From positions 195,001 through 259,000 of the forward strand of contig NC_007643.1 in assembly GCF_000013085.1 (NCBI RefSeq): a stretch of DNA of 64,000 bases. Reading direction: 5' to 3'. The position numbers were made by a program, and so were the translations under genes. Shown piece after piece: positions 29,035 to 38,650 of this stretch; the stretch's first letter is position 1; every line of letters starts with the position of its first letter. A model generated the notes under the pieces. The model was not told the origin of the DNA, ran no database searches, and saw nothing but the letters and a program-made list of their open reading frames with translations. This DNA is from Rhodospirillum rubrum ATCC 11170 (lineage in GTDB: Bacteria > Pseudomonadota > Alphaproteobacteria > Rhodospirillales > Rhodospirillaceae).

Positions 29035-30644
29035 GAACGATCCTCCAGTCCGGGCTGGGACGGAGAAACGTAATCCCAAAGTTGTTCAATGTGGTACCAA
29101 GCGAGCCAAGACTCGTTACCCCGACGTTCCCTGCTTTCGTCAAGATCCCGGTACCCGGAGGCGAGGCCGGCAAGCAGCGGTTTGAGCGTTTTTTCGCTGA
29201 ATGTTTTGTCTAATGCCATCTCCTCGTTCGCCGCTTTGGCGTTGTCGATGCTATGATTTGTGAATAACGCCCGAACCAGTCGCTTCATCTGGCGCTGCGG
29301 CAGGCCGCCCTCTGATCTCAGGGGCTTCATATGCTGATCGAGCGCTTCCACGCCCTCTCGTGTTAAGATCAGCCGGCGCGGATGGGCGTCCAAGCCTTCG
29401 CACAGATCAGCGAAACGGGCTGCCACATCGGCGCCGATGTGGTCGAAGGACTCGAGAACCTGATAAGCAAGGCTGGATAAATCGCGTCCCACCGCCTTTT
29501 TTGCGTGATCGGCCAGCGATCGGGCCAAAGAGACGACCCGATGGATGGGCGCTTTCTCATGGCAGAAGACTAACCCAAGGGCATGGTCCAGGGGCTGATC
29601 GTCGATGGACCAGCACTTGCTTTCATTCAAGAACAGCCGGGCCACCTCCCACCCTTTCCAGGCGGGAAGGACCAGGATGATCTCGTCGCCACCCCACAGC
29701 AGCGTCTCCAGGCGCAGGCGCTTGCTGACCTTCTCATCCCAATCGTCGTCGTCCCGATTCTCGTGTTCGGTGTTGAACCACCACGCGTCATCGTTTGGCC
29801 CAGTCTCCAGAGCCTGTTCGAGCACGGCGTGAAGGAAGCGCGCCCGATTGGCCTTTACGGTCGCGTCAAACCTGCGCAGCGCCGCGATGGCCTCCTCGTC
29901 GGCCTTCGCACCCTCGAACTTTGCGCAAGCCTTCCGCACGACCGTATTCTGACTCTTCGAAAAGCGGTTTCCGTCCAGATACAGCACCGCCATCTTGTTG
30001 TTCAGCGGCCCCCAGGACTGGCTGGCGGCGATATGATTGAAATGCAGAGCGAAGTGAGTGGCCTCAAGGTCGGCCAACAGCGCGGTCTCTCCAGGGAGGT
30101 CGCGTTTTAGAACCTCGGCATAAAAGTCTGTTTTCTGTTTCACGCCATGCTTGCGCCGGCACCGGGTGCTGGGGCTTAGCGGGAGGGATTGGCCTTTCAT
30201 TTTTCGCTCATCCCCCGCCGCCGGGCGCAGGTGATCCAGCGCGCACACGGCGTTATCCTGGTTTCCAAGGCGCGGAGTCTTATCGGGGGGGAATGTGGGC
30301 ACGGCCAGCGAGGGGGTGGCCAACTGTGCGCGGCGGATCCGGGCGATCAGGCGCTCGCGGTCGCGCAGGAAGGCTCCCGGCGTGGCCGTCACCCGCTCGA
30401 CCAAAAGAGTGGCATGGCGATACTCGGCCCGCAGAAACTTTCGGATCTTCCGCACCAGTTGGTCCGCCGCGGCCTCGTCTCCCTGGAAGCGGAACAGACC
30501 GACAGAGGCCCCGGTGGACAGCACATCGCCGCCGCTGTCCGGCTGAAAGAACCTATCCTGAACCTTGTAAACCGCATCCAGCAACAGCAAGCCGCCGCCA
30601 CGAATGGTGCTGAGATCCTCGGTGTCCAGGATGAAGGAGGCCAT
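29031..30644 (-). CDS. cas10: Cas10, type III signalling polymerase/cyclase
   Basis: The 537-residue protein has a Palm domain with AVLYLDGNRFSKS near residue 222 and the active-site motif WGGDEIILVLP, with GGDE at 318-321 in place of the usual GGDD. No N-terminal HD nuclease is visible, so target DNA cleavage by Cas10 is unlikely and signalling is the main output. It is the first gene of a coupled operon (all junctions ATGA or TGATG until cas7-cold-shock). The ATG at 30644 has GGAGGGGG before it. The CorA and DHH genes downstream suggest the product is SAM-AMP rather than cyclic oligoadenylate. Confidence 0.85.
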   Translation of the reverse strand: MASFILDTEDLSTIRGGGLLLLDAVYKVQDRFFQPDSGGDVLSTGASVGLFRFQGDEAAADQLVRKIRKFLRAEYRHATLLVERVTATPGAFLRDRERLIARIRRAQLATPSLAVPTFPPDKTPRLGNQDNAVCALDHLRPAAGDERKMKGQSLPLSPSTRCRRKHGVKQKTDFYAEVLKRDLPGETALLADLEATHFALHFNHIAASQSWGPLNNKMAVLYLDGNRFSKSQNTVVRKACAKFEGAKADEEAIAALRRFDATVKANRARFLHAVLEQALETGPNDDAWWFNTEHENRDDDDWDEKVSKRLRLETLLWGGDEIILVLPAWKGWEVARLFLNESKCWSIDDQPLDHALGLVFCHEKAPIHRVVSLARSLADHAKKAVGRDLSSLAYQVLESFDHIGADVAARFADLCEGLDAHPRRLILTREGVEALDQHMKPLRSEGGLPQRQMKRLVRALFTNHSIDNAKAANEEMALDKTFSEKTLKPLLAGLASGYRDLDESRERRGNESWLAWYHIEQLWDYVSPSQPGLEDRS

Positions 30645-30940
30645 GTTAACCCCCTCCATTTGGATATAATGCGTTGCGCCCACCCGTCTTCCCCCTCTGA
30701 GCACTCATTACTCCCGCAATCCCCGCGCGGGGCAGGAAATACCCTAGGAAGATGCACGCGGGATTTCCAAGAAAATTCGCGCAATGGTTTTCAAAGGGGG
30801 GCTATGGCGTGTTCCAATGGGGTGGCACCACCTTGATCTTCGTAAAGGGGCCGATACTATTTTTAGTAGAAAAAATAAATTCTATCTATAATTCTAGCCT
30901 AGCAACCTGCGGAACACCCCCTTTCCCCTGACGTCCTGGC
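30645..30940 (-). promoter_or_regulatory. Upstream region of the type III operon
   Basis: About 300 bp before cas10. The part near 30855-30900 is strongly AT-rich (TTTTTAGTAGAAAAAATAAA on the plus strand), unlike the GC-rich surroundings, and probably holds the operon promoter. I cannot assign -35/-10 boxes with confidence. No gene is seen. Confidence 0.4.
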
Positions 30941-31177
30941 ATGATTCCCTCTTCCCGAGATCGATTTATGGAGAGGGGCCATACGGGGCGGGCGATGGCG
31001 ACGATCCGGCCCGCCTACGGCACCGGCCATGGCGCCAAAAACATGGCCGTCGTCAGGCACTTCGCCATCAACCTCGTCCGAGCCATCGCCGACAAACAGA
31101 TCATTAAACCCAGACGCAAGGTCGCTGGATGGGATGTCACCTACCTCGCATCGCTTCTTGGCTTAACCCCGTGTTAA
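30941..31177 (+). pseudogene. C-terminal remnant of an ISAs1-family transposase
   Basis: The frame contains GHGAKNMAVVRHFAINLVRA and RRKVAGWDVTYLASLLG, the conserved tail of ISAs1-type (DDE) transposases. Only about the last 50 residues are recognisable. The N-terminal and catalytic parts are missing. It lies just inside the right-hand direct repeat of the island. Confidence 0.65.
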
Positions 31178-31239
31178 CTTGGATTCGGAGCCCAGGATCA
31201 AATCGCCACTTCCAACGAATGTCGCTCTCGGTCATCGCG

Positions 31240-31378
31240 TGCCCCCGCAACCAGATATCAAGCCGTTGATTCCAGACCGGAATCAGCGGCTTTTTGCTTT
31301 GTGGACCCTGCCGCTTCCAGGCCACCGTGGACGCGTCGTGGAAGCGCCAGAGGGAAAGCTCTGGCGCAAAATCGGCGG
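31240..31378 (+). repeat. Right copy of the 139-bp direct repeat
   Basis: Starts TGCCCCCGCAACCA, i.e. the last 14 bases of tRNA-fMet without the rest of the tRNA, and includes a full copy of the rRNA-operon terminator (31260-31296). Differences from the left copy cluster in the second half (9 by eye). The tRNA body is absent, as expected for the distal attachment site of an integrated element. Confidence 0.85.
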
Positions 31379-31650
31379 ACCAAGAGCCTGGACGCCCTAC
31401 TGCCCGCGCTGTATCTGCGCGGAATTTCGACCGGCGACTTCCAGGAGGCCTTGTCGGCCCTGCTCGGCAAGGAGGCGCCCTGCCTGTCGCCCGCGGTGAT
31501 TTCCCGGCTGACAGGGGAGAGTGGTCAGACGAATACGAGCATTCTTGCCATCGACGTGCCGCGCGACCGTCAGTCGAGCTTCGATCCGTAAGTAATCGCC
31601 AAGGATCAGCGCCGCTTTCCCGGCTTTGACGAAGGGACTGTCAGGAATTT
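31379..31650 (+). pseudogene. Two scrambled IS256-family transposase fragments
   Basis: The first piece (about 31379-31520) reads KSLDALLPALYLRGISTGDF and SPAVISRLTGE. The second (about 31555-31645) reads DVPRDRQSSFDP, then a TAA, then VIAKDQRRFPGFDE. Both are typical IS256 transposase segments, but the second comes from a region that normally precedes the first. They are remains of at least two insertions placed directly after the right direct repeat. Confidence 0.7.
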
Positions 31651-32084
31651 CGTGTGCGGGCGGGTGGTTGAACCTTACGCTATCATGGCTCGAATGAAGC
31701 GGTCGCCGAAGATGACGGCGAACTTGGGCCTTGGCCATGGATCCCTCACGGGGCGGCATTGCCAAAGACCTCCAGGACCAGGAAATCCCTGCTCATCATC
31801 ACGGACGACACCGCACCGCCGTGCCCCCCTTCCGTTCAACGCGCCGAGATTCGCGTGACCGAGCACGACCATTGCGACCGCAAACGCCCGCCGGGACTGA
31901 ACGACTGCCTGTCGCGTCTCGTCGATGCCATGAAGGCGGTCCTTTGGGAACGGTGCAATACCGCCCGACGAAAGAAGAGACGTCTTTCATCGGGCGTCCA
32001 AGGTCGAGAAGGGGCGTTTATCCTTGGGTATAACGCATCAAGACCAAGAATGGATGGTGTCAATAACAAGGCACGTCGCTCCCG
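31651..32084. other. Gap without a supported gene
   Basis: About 430 bp between transposase scraps and the ABC transporter gene. Several open frames exist, the longest ending at 32127, but none has recognisable motifs, a credible ribosome site or neighbours that fit. It is probably further insertion-sequence debris. Confidence 0.5.
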
Positions 32085-33815
32085 TTATGGGGTCGGTTCC
32101 GCCATGTCCGTCCAAAGGGTGCGGTAGAGACCGGGGCTGGCGATCAGATCGCCGTGCGTTCCCGTCTGGACGACGCGACCGCGCTCCATCACCACGATCT
32201 GATCGGCGTTTACGACGGTGTGCAGGCGGTGGGCGATGACCAGCACGGTTTTCCCGGCCGCCAGGATCTTGAAGGCCTGATGGAAGGCCGCCTCGCATTC
32301 AGGATCAAGGGAGGCGGTGGATTCGTCGAGCAAGACGATGGGGGCGTCTTTCAGCAGCGCGCGGGCGATGGACAGCCGTTGTTTCTGTCCGCCCGACAAC
32401 CACGCCCCGCCTTCCCCAATGGGGGCCTGATAACCCTGGGGAAGGGCCTCGATGAACGCATGGCACTGGGCGTGACGGGCGGCGGCCACCACGTCCTCGT
32501 CGCTGGCGTCCGACCGGCCGATGCGGATGTTGTTGGCGACGGTGTCGTCGAACAGGTGGACATCTTGCAGCACCATCGAGACGCGGCGCATGAGCTCGTC
32601 CGAGGCCATGTCGCGGAGATCGACGCCACCGATGCGGACGGCGCCGCTTGTGACGTCGTGAAAGCGCGCGATCAAGTGGGCCACCGTGCTTTTTCCGGCG
32701 CCGGACGGCCCGACCAGGGCCGTCGTGGTGCCCTCGCGCAGGGTGAAGGTGACCTCGGACAAGGCCGGCTCGTCCCCGGCCTCGTCGTAGCGGAACGATA
32801 CCGCGTCGAAGACGATGGCGTTGTTCGACGGCACCTTCGGCTCGACCGGTTCGGGCAGACGGGGCGCATTCAAGAGGGTCTGAACCCGCTTCAGGGCCAA
32901 GGACAAATACTTGATATCCACCAGCAGCATGAGCGAGCGGGTGATGGGCGCATAGAACTTCTGCGCCAGAACCATCGCCATCAGGTAACTGGCGGGAGAC
33001 AGCGCTCCTCCCAGCATGGCGAAGGCGCCGACCATCAACAGCGCGATGAAGCCCATTTCCAAGACCACGGCCATGGCCATGATGCCAAGCCCGCCTTGGA
33101 TCTCCAGGGCGACGGAGACCCGTCGCTGGGTGTCCAGGCTATCGCGCAAGGAAGCGAATTTGGCGCCCGCCAAGCCATAGCCGCGGATGACGCGGAGGCC
33201 GTCGATGTATTCAAGCAGCCGTCCGGAGACCTCCGCATGGACATCCACGCGCTTGGCCGACAGGCGCATGAAACGCCCTTGCGTCAGTCGCAGAACCGCG
33301 AACGCCAGGGGCACGGAGGCCACGGCGGCAAGCCCCATGCGCCAGTCGATGACCACCAGAAGGATGCCGATGAACAGCGGCAAGGTGAACCCGGCCACGA
33401 TCTCGTTCACGACCTTGGTGAACATCTCTTCGACCATTTTCACGTTTTCCGCGACGGTCGTCGTCAGGGCGCCAGTACGCTGAAAGGTGAAGAAGCCCAG
33501 GGGCAGCTTGCTCAGATGATCCATCATCGTGAAGCGGAAATCCCCCATCATACCGTAGCCGCTGATGAAGGCGGTGCGGGCGCCAAGGACTCCGAAGGCG
33601 AATTGTCCGGCGAGGCCCGCCGCGACCAGGCCGGTCAGCCCGAGGATCTCGCCCATGCCGAAGGGTGCCTCGCCGAACACCAGCATCAAGGCGCCATAGA
33701 GGGCGGCGAACGGCACGGCGGCGCAAAAGGTCTCGCCAATCTTGAACAGCATGCCCCGCCGGACCCGCGCGGCGTGAGGGCCGTCGGCCATGCGCAAAAC
33801 GTCCAGCACGATCAT
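32085..33815 (-). CDS. ABC transporter, fused membrane and ATPase domains (second of a pair)
   Basis: The 576-residue half-transporter has an N-terminal six-helix exporter-fold membrane domain and a C-terminal ATPase with Walker A GPSGAGKS near 372, signature LSGGQKQRLS near 472 and Walker B IVLLDESTAS near 495. The ATG at 33815 follows AGGAGAGG and overlaps the upstream gene by 4 bp. The pair should form a heterodimer. Next to a TonB receptor, a YbtP/YbtQ- or IrtAB-like role in ferric-siderophore uptake is the best inference; siderophore export is the alternative. Confidence 0.85.
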   Translation of the reverse strand: MIVLDVLRMADGPHAARVRRGMLFKIGETFCAAVPFAALYGALMLVFGEAPFGMGEILGLTGLVAAGLAGQFAFGVLGARTAFISGYGMMGDFRFTMMDHLSKLPLGFFTFQRTGALTTTVAENVKMVEEMFTKVVNEIVAGFTLPLFIGILLVVIDWRMGLAAVASVPLAFAVLRLTQGRFMRLSAKRVDVHAEVSGRLLEYIDGLRVIRGYGLAGAKFASLRDSLDTQRRVSVALEIQGGLGIMAMAVVLEMGFIALLMVGAFAMLGGALSPASYLMAMVLAQKFYAPITRSLMLLVDIKYLSLALKRVQTLLNAPRLPEPVEPKVPSNNAIVFDAVSFRYDEAGDEPALSEVTFTLREGTTTALVGPSGAGKSTVAHLIARFHDVTSGAVRIGGVDLRDMASDELMRRVSMVLQDVHLFDDTVANNIRIGRSDASDEDVVAAARHAQCHAFIEALPQGYQAPIGEGGAWLSGGQKQRLSIARALLKDAPIVLLDESTASLDPECEAAFHQAFKILAAGKTVLVIAHRLHTVVNADQIVVMERGRVVQTGTHGDLIASPGLYRTLWTDMAEPTP

Positions 33816-35593
33816 CGGACCTCTCCTTGTCTCGCGGCGAAACCGGGCTGGGAATGGGGGGGATGCGCGGCCGATCCGTTCCCGCCGTCCCAGGGCGACG
33901 TGTAGGCGGACCAAAGGCGCTGGTAGACGGCGCAGTGGGTCAGAAGGATGTCATGGCGGCCGACGTCAACAAGGCGTCCGTCGTCAAGCACGGCAATCTG
34001 GTCGGCATCTTGGATGGTCGACAGGCGGTGGGCGATGGTGATGACAGTCTTGTCCCGGCACAGCCGCTCGAGCGCGGTGCGGATGCGGCGTTCGTTGACG
34101 GGATCGGCGAAGGCCGTGGCCTCGTCCAAGATGACGATAGGGGCATCCTTGAGGATGGCGCGTGCGATGGACAGCCGTTGTTTTTCCCCGCCGGACAATC
34201 GGGCGCCACGATCGCCAAGAACGGTGTCGTAGCCGTCCGGCAGGGTCATGATGAAATCATGGATCTGCGCCTCCCGGGCCGCCGCGATGACCTGCTCACG
34301 GGTGGCGTCCGGCGCGCCGACCCGTAGATTGGCCAGGATGGTGTCGTGGAACAAGAAGACGTCTTGAAACACGCTGGCGGTTAGGCGAACCAAGGTTTCC
34401 GGGGCGTAGTCGGACAAGGGCACGCCGCCGATGCTGATTGCGCCTTGCTGGGGATCCCAAAAGCGCGCCGCCAGATGGGCCAAGGTGGTCTTTCCGGCGC
34501 CGCTGGGGCCGACAATGGCGGTTCGGGCCCCCGGCGGGCAGGTCAAGGTGATGTCGTCGAGAACCTTTTTCTCCCCATACGAAAACGAGACATGGGAGAA
34601 CGAGACATCGAGAGAGGCCGGGGGAGTGGTGATGGCGCCGCCGGCCAGCGTGGGGGCGTCCAAGATCCCCCGTACCCGCTCGATGCTTGCCAGGGTTGTG
34701 CGCATGTGGTTGCCGAAGGTGATGATCTGCACCAGCGACTGCATGAGGCCGACGCCCAGCAGCAAGAACAAGATAAAGGTCGGCCCATCGATGGCGCCGG
34801 ACAGCAGGCGCCAGCCGCCGATCGGCAGCACGAACAGCAACCCGCTGCCCAGCGCCACCATGAAGCCGACCCAGGCCGGGACCATGGCCGAGGAAAACGC
34901 GACGACAATACCTTGATAGTCGTCGATCGTTCGTTTCAAGTGCCCCATGGACGTCTGACCGCGCCCGAAGGTCTTGATGACGGGAATGGCGCGAATGAAC
35001 TCCACGATGGCCGCGTTCATGCGCCCGGCGGCCTGGGTGTACGCCTCGACCGTGTCGTGCGATCCCCGCCATAACATCGCTTGCAAGCCGATCGCCACCG
35101 GCAAGGGGGCGAAGGCCGCCGCGGCCATGATAGGGTCCATCCAGACCAGCACGATGCCCGCCCCGATCAACAAGGTGACCGCCGCCACGACATCGGTGAG
35201 CGTGTGACCCAGGACCATTTCCAGGCGTTCCACGTCTTCTTGGAGCACTCGCTTCAAATCACCGGAGGACCACGTCAAGATGAATCCCAGTGGCAGCTGG
35301 GTCAGGCGATCCGCGATGCGGAGGCGCAGGTCGAACAACAAGGCATAGGCGGCCATGTGCGACCAATTGTTTGAAAGAAATAAAAGCAACCAGCGCCCGC
35401 CCATGGCGAGCGCGGTCCAGAAAACGACCGCGTGGATGGCCTGGCGGTCCGGGGCGTCCCCCATGATCTCCAGGGCCAGCGTGTAGATCGCCAGCAAAGG
35501 CGCCAGCCCCAGGACGGCCGCGCCGGCCGAGGCCAGCATGGCCAAGGACAGAAGCGCGGCCCGTTGGCGTATCAGGTCGAAGAGGATGGCCAT
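33812..35593 (-). CDS. ABC transporter, fused membrane and ATPase domains (first of a pair)
   Basis: A 593-residue exporter-fold half-transporter: membrane segments in roughly the first 310 residues (MAILFDLIRQRAALLSLAML opens TM1), Walker A GPSGAGKTT near 364, signature LSGGEKQRLS near 466 and Walker B IVILDEATAF near 488. Its stop overlaps the start of the partner gene as ATGA, so equal amounts of the two proteins are expected. The TonB receptor gene lies about 230 bp upstream on the same strand, so one iron-regulated transcript is possible. Confidence 0.85.
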   Translation of the reverse strand: MAILFDLIRQRAALLSLAMLASAGAAVLGLAPLLAIYTLALEIMGDAPDRQAIHAVVFWTALAMGGRWLLLFLSNNWSHMAAYALLFDLRLRIADRLTQLPLGFILTWSSGDLKRVLQEDVERLEMVLGHTLTDVVAAVTLLIGAGIVLVWMDPIMAAAAFAPLPVAIGLQAMLWRGSHDTVEAYTQAAGRMNAAIVEFIRAIPVIKTFGRGQTSMGHLKRTIDDYQGIVVAFSSAMVPAWVGFMVALGSGLLFVLPIGGWRLLSGAIDGPTFILFLLLGVGLMQSLVQIITFGNHMRTTLASIERVRGILDAPTLAGGAITTPPASLDVSFSHVSFSYGEKKVLDDITLTCPPGARTAIVGPSGAGKTTLAHLAARFWDPQQGAISIGGVPLSDYAPETLVRLTASVFQDVFLFHDTILANLRVGAPDATREQVIAAAREAQIHDFIMTLPDGYDTVLGDRGARLSGGEKQRLSIARAILKDAPIVILDEATAFADPVNERRIRTALERLCRDKTVITIAHRLSTIQDADQIAVLDDGRLVDVGRHDILLTHCAVYQRLWSAYTSPWDGGNGSAAHPPHSQPGFAARQGEVR

Positions 35594-35820
35594 GGATCGG
35601 GATCCTGTCCGTGAGGCCGGCGCCGGCCCGACCGGGGAAACGGCACTTCGTCGCACCGAGGAAAAACCTGCGCTGTCGAAGCGATGGTGGGCCTGCGTCG
35701 ATCGGTGGGGTGTTGTCCTAGGGCGCATTCCGCTCAAAATCGATCAGGGAACGCGCGCTGGAGTTTTGATGTGTCGCATTTCGAACCAAGGGAACGGGTC
35801 CCATTGCGGCTGAGAATGCT

Positions 35821-37953
35821 TTAGAAGAACAGGTTGACCTTCAGGCCAAACTCGCGCTCTTCGGCGGGGCGCACGCGATTGAGCATGCCATAAGCGTAGT
35901 ATTTTTCGTCCGTCACGTTGGTGACATAGCCGTTGACGCTCCAGCCGTCGGTATCCAGGCCCAAGCGCAGGTCGGTCGTGGCGAAGGAATCGCCCCTGTA
36001 GTCATGGGTGATGTCGAACCAGCGCCCGGTTTGGCCACGAAAATCCACACGGACGAACCAACTCGCATCGATTAGCGATTCGGGCAGGGCGTCGCGGTAT
36101 TCGGCGAACACCGTGTAGGCGACTTTGGGGACGTTCGGAATTTCGGAGCCGGCGCTCGCGAAACCGGAAACGCCGAGGTCGGCATCCTGGGTGATATAGG
36201 CATGCGTGTAGGCGAGGCTTCCGCCAAGCGTCAGTTCTTCGGTCAGGCGGGCGCGGGAGGACAGTTCCAGGCCCATGGATTCGGCATCGACATTATGATA
36301 TATGCCTTTGTATGTTGTCGTGTCGTAGCCTAAAACCTGCTCGCCGGACGTCGAGATGTAATAGGCCGAGCCTTCGATGTTGAGGCGTTCGTCAAGGAAG
36401 AATCCCTTGTAGCCGACCTCATACGAGATCGACGTTGTGGAATCGAAGGACGGTGTATTTTCCTGAAGGCCGGACATCGCCGTGGAGTGGTTGGTCTGGA
36501 AGCCTCCCGCCTTGTATCCGCGACTGATCGAGGCGAAGAAGGTATCCGTCTTGGTCGGGGTGTAGGCCAGGGCAACGCGGCCGTTCCAGCCGTAGAAGGC
36601 CTTGTCCTCGTCCATGGTGTGGGTGAAGCCGTAGGTATTGTTGACGACCGTCTCATCCATGGACTTGTTGTCCCGGTTCAGGCGCAGGCCGGTGGTGACC
36701 TTGACGTCGTCCAGAACCGCGTAGGTGGCCTCGCCGAAGATCGCTTGGCTCGAGATTTCCTGCTCGCCGCTGTCGACGAAGGAGAGGAGACCGGTCGTTT
36801 TCATGTCGATGTCGCGGTGATACTGGGACAGGAAGCCGCCGGCGGTCCAGTCCAGGCGGTTCGCGGTGCCGTCCAGGCGGACCTCCTGGCTGAAATGGGT
36901 TTCCCCGTCCTTGTTGATGCCCGTGATCATCGCGTTCGGGACGGACGCGTATTCGAGGTCAACCAGATGCGCGCCGGTCACCAGGTTCAAAGTCACATTG
37001 TCCGTTAAGTCAAAGGTGTTGGTCATGCCCAGGCTGGCGTGGGTTCGGTCTTCGTAAGGCTCGAACACCCCCATGAACTTGTCATAGTCTTTCCGCTCGG
37101 CGAGGGCTTGATCGTTGTTGTCCAAAACATCGTAGCCCAGGCTCAAGCGGGTCGACGCCCGGTCGTTCCACGTCGCATCGAAGGTTCCCCGCACCATGGC
37201 GCGATCGACATCCCCAAGGTCGCGCCCCAGGTCCTGCGCATACATCAGTCCGTCTTCCGACTTAAGATCGAACACAAGGCGCCCGTTCAGGCGATCCTTC
37301 AGGATCGGTCCGCTGACGACCCCGTCAATGCCGCGTGTTCCGCCCGTGCCGATACCGACCCCCAGGCGCCCCTCGAAGGTATCGCTGGGCGCGACCGTGG
37401 TGATGTTGATCGCCCCGGCCTGCGAGGTCTTGCCGTACAAGGTTCCCTGCGGACCGCGCAGCACCTCGACCTGATCGATATCGAGATAATACGTGTCCAA
37501 CTGCCCCATCGGGACCGGAATGCCGTCCACATAGGCGCTGATGGAACCGTCCTCGTGCCCACCTGGATTGAGGGAACCGACGCCCCGCACATTGAAGGTG
37601 CTTCCCCATGATTGCGCGCCATGCATGGCGTTGAACCCAGGCGTCAAGCGGACCACGTCCTCCATATTTTCCAGTCCGGTGTCCTGGATGTCGCCGGCCG
37701 TGATGGTCGTGATGGAAATGGGGACTTCCTGCGCGTTTTCGACACGCTTACGCGCCGTCACCTCGACCGGCGCCAAAACCGTCGGAGCGGATGCCGTCGA
37801 GGGGGTGTCCTGCCCGGTCGTCTGCGTCTCCGCTTCGGTTGCGGAATCCGGGATGTCCGGGCTCTGGGCCAGGGCGGAGCCGGCCAAGGCCATGAGCACG
37901 GCGTATGCCGAGACTCCGGAAACAAGACGATTTTTCCTCAACCGAAGCGGCAT
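35821..37953 (-). CDS. TonB-dependent outer-membrane receptor, probably for a siderophore
   Basis: The 710-residue protein has a signal peptide ending near GSALA-QSP (about residue 29), a plug domain with VEVLRGPQGTLYGKTSQAG, and a long beta-barrel ending in NLFF with terminal phenylalanine, as outer-membrane barrels do. Length fits ferric-siderophore receptors. Two fused ABC genes follow on the same strand. A Fur-box-like sequence about 100 bp upstream (38047-38063) supports iron control. Confidence 0.9.
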   Translation of the reverse strand: MPLRLRKNRLVSGVSAYAVLMALAGSALAQSPDIPDSATEAETQTTGQDTPSTASAPTVLAPVEVTARKRVENAQEVPISITTITAGDIQDTGLENMEDVVRLTPGFNAMHGAQSWGSTFNVRGVGSLNPGGHEDGSISAYVDGIPVPMGQLDTYYLDIDQVEVLRGPQGTLYGKTSQAGAINITTVAPSDTFEGRLGVGIGTGGTRGIDGVVSGPILKDRLNGRLVFDLKSEDGLMYAQDLGRDLGDVDRAMVRGTFDATWNDRASTRLSLGYDVLDNNDQALAERKDYDKFMGVFEPYEDRTHASLGMTNTFDLTDNVTLNLVTGAHLVDLEYASVPNAMITGINKDGETHFSQEVRLDGTANRLDWTAGGFLSQYHRDIDMKTTGLLSFVDSGEQEISSQAIFGEATYAVLDDVKVTTGLRLNRDNKSMDETVVNNTYGFTHTMDEDKAFYGWNGRVALAYTPTKTDTFFASISRGYKAGGFQTNHSTAMSGLQENTPSFDSTTSISYEVGYKGFFLDERLNIEGSAYYISTSGEQVLGYDTTTYKGIYHNVDAESMGLELSSRARLTEELTLGGSLAYTHAYITQDADLGVSGFASAGSEIPNVPKVAYTVFAEYRDALPESLIDASWFVRVDFRGQTGRWFDITHDYRGDSFATTDLRLGLDTDGWSVNGYVTNVTDEKYYAYGMLNRVRPAEEREFGLKVNLFF

Positions 37954-38046
37954 CTTTCCCTCCCCAGAAATTTACTCGTTACGAGAGAGTAACTGCCGTA
38001 ACGACACGCAAGGGGAGGATATAAACAATATTAAAAGGGGATTCTA

Positions 38047-38063
38047 TTGCGAATGCGACTCAG
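38047..38063. promoter_or_regulatory. Fur-box-like site upstream of the TonB receptor
   Basis: TTGCGAATGCGACTCAG is an imperfect relative of the perfect palindrome at 38651, sharing TGCGANTG and the GACTC/GTCGC half. It is about 95 bp before the receptor start codon. Assignment to Fur rather than another iron regulator is inference. Confidence 0.4.
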
Positions 38064-38079
38064 GTGCATAAATAGGGTT

Positions 38080-38640
38080 GTAAGGTTCATCATTGGGCAG
38101 GGTCATATCTCAATATGGGTGCTTTTTATTATTTTAACCCGTAAAACGCGCGTTACCGTGTCGCTCCCGGGGCTTGGCTTCCCGACTCCTCAAGGGAGCT
38201 GCCGTGGGGGGCGGCTTTTTGGCTAAGGTCGAATACGAAGGATGCGAGGTTGGCAATACCCGAGATCCTCAAGCGTAACGGCCGTATCCGCCGCGTCCGG
38301 GGGGAGTGCCTTGATTTCGCTCAACCGGCCTCTGATCCATCGTTCCATGCTTCGGGCTGTTCTCGGTCTGGATGGAACCGCCGCCGGTGCTGGACGGCGA
38401 GGAGGGAGGGTGGGTGGGTGCGGTATGGGATGGTGTCTCCATGGGACGGCGCCCATAGACGCGCGGCGGCACCGTTCAGGATGCAGCAGCGCGATCCCGG
38501 GGCGCCGAAGATGACATATGTCAACACCCGGGCGCCGTTGGGTTTGTTCCAGATGCTGACACGGGCAGCCGGTGCGACGCACCGTGACCGGTAAAACGAG
38601 AAGAGAGATCTTGGCATCCGTGCCGGCTGTGTCATAGAGT
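38080..38640. other. Long gap with no firm gene
   Basis: About 560 bp between the divergent receptor and MATE genes. One minus-strand frame (38223-38582) ends SEIKALPPDAADTAVTLEDL, which looks protein-like, but the rest of it does not, and it has no good start. It may be the tail of a decayed small gene. The stretch 38190-38215 could form a weak hairpin. Confidence 0.35.
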
Positions 38641-38650
38641 GCGCTCGGCT

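Noticed and set aside
31759-32127. 122-codon plus-strand open frame before the ABC genes
   Set aside because: No motif, no ribosome site, basic low-complexity composition and location in insertion-sequence debris; it also runs into the ABC gene's 3' end.
32154-33905. 583-codon plus-strand open frame opposite an ABC transporter
   Set aside because: Rich in His, Gln, Asp and Gly without motifs; the minus strand has Walker A, signature and Walker B motifs.
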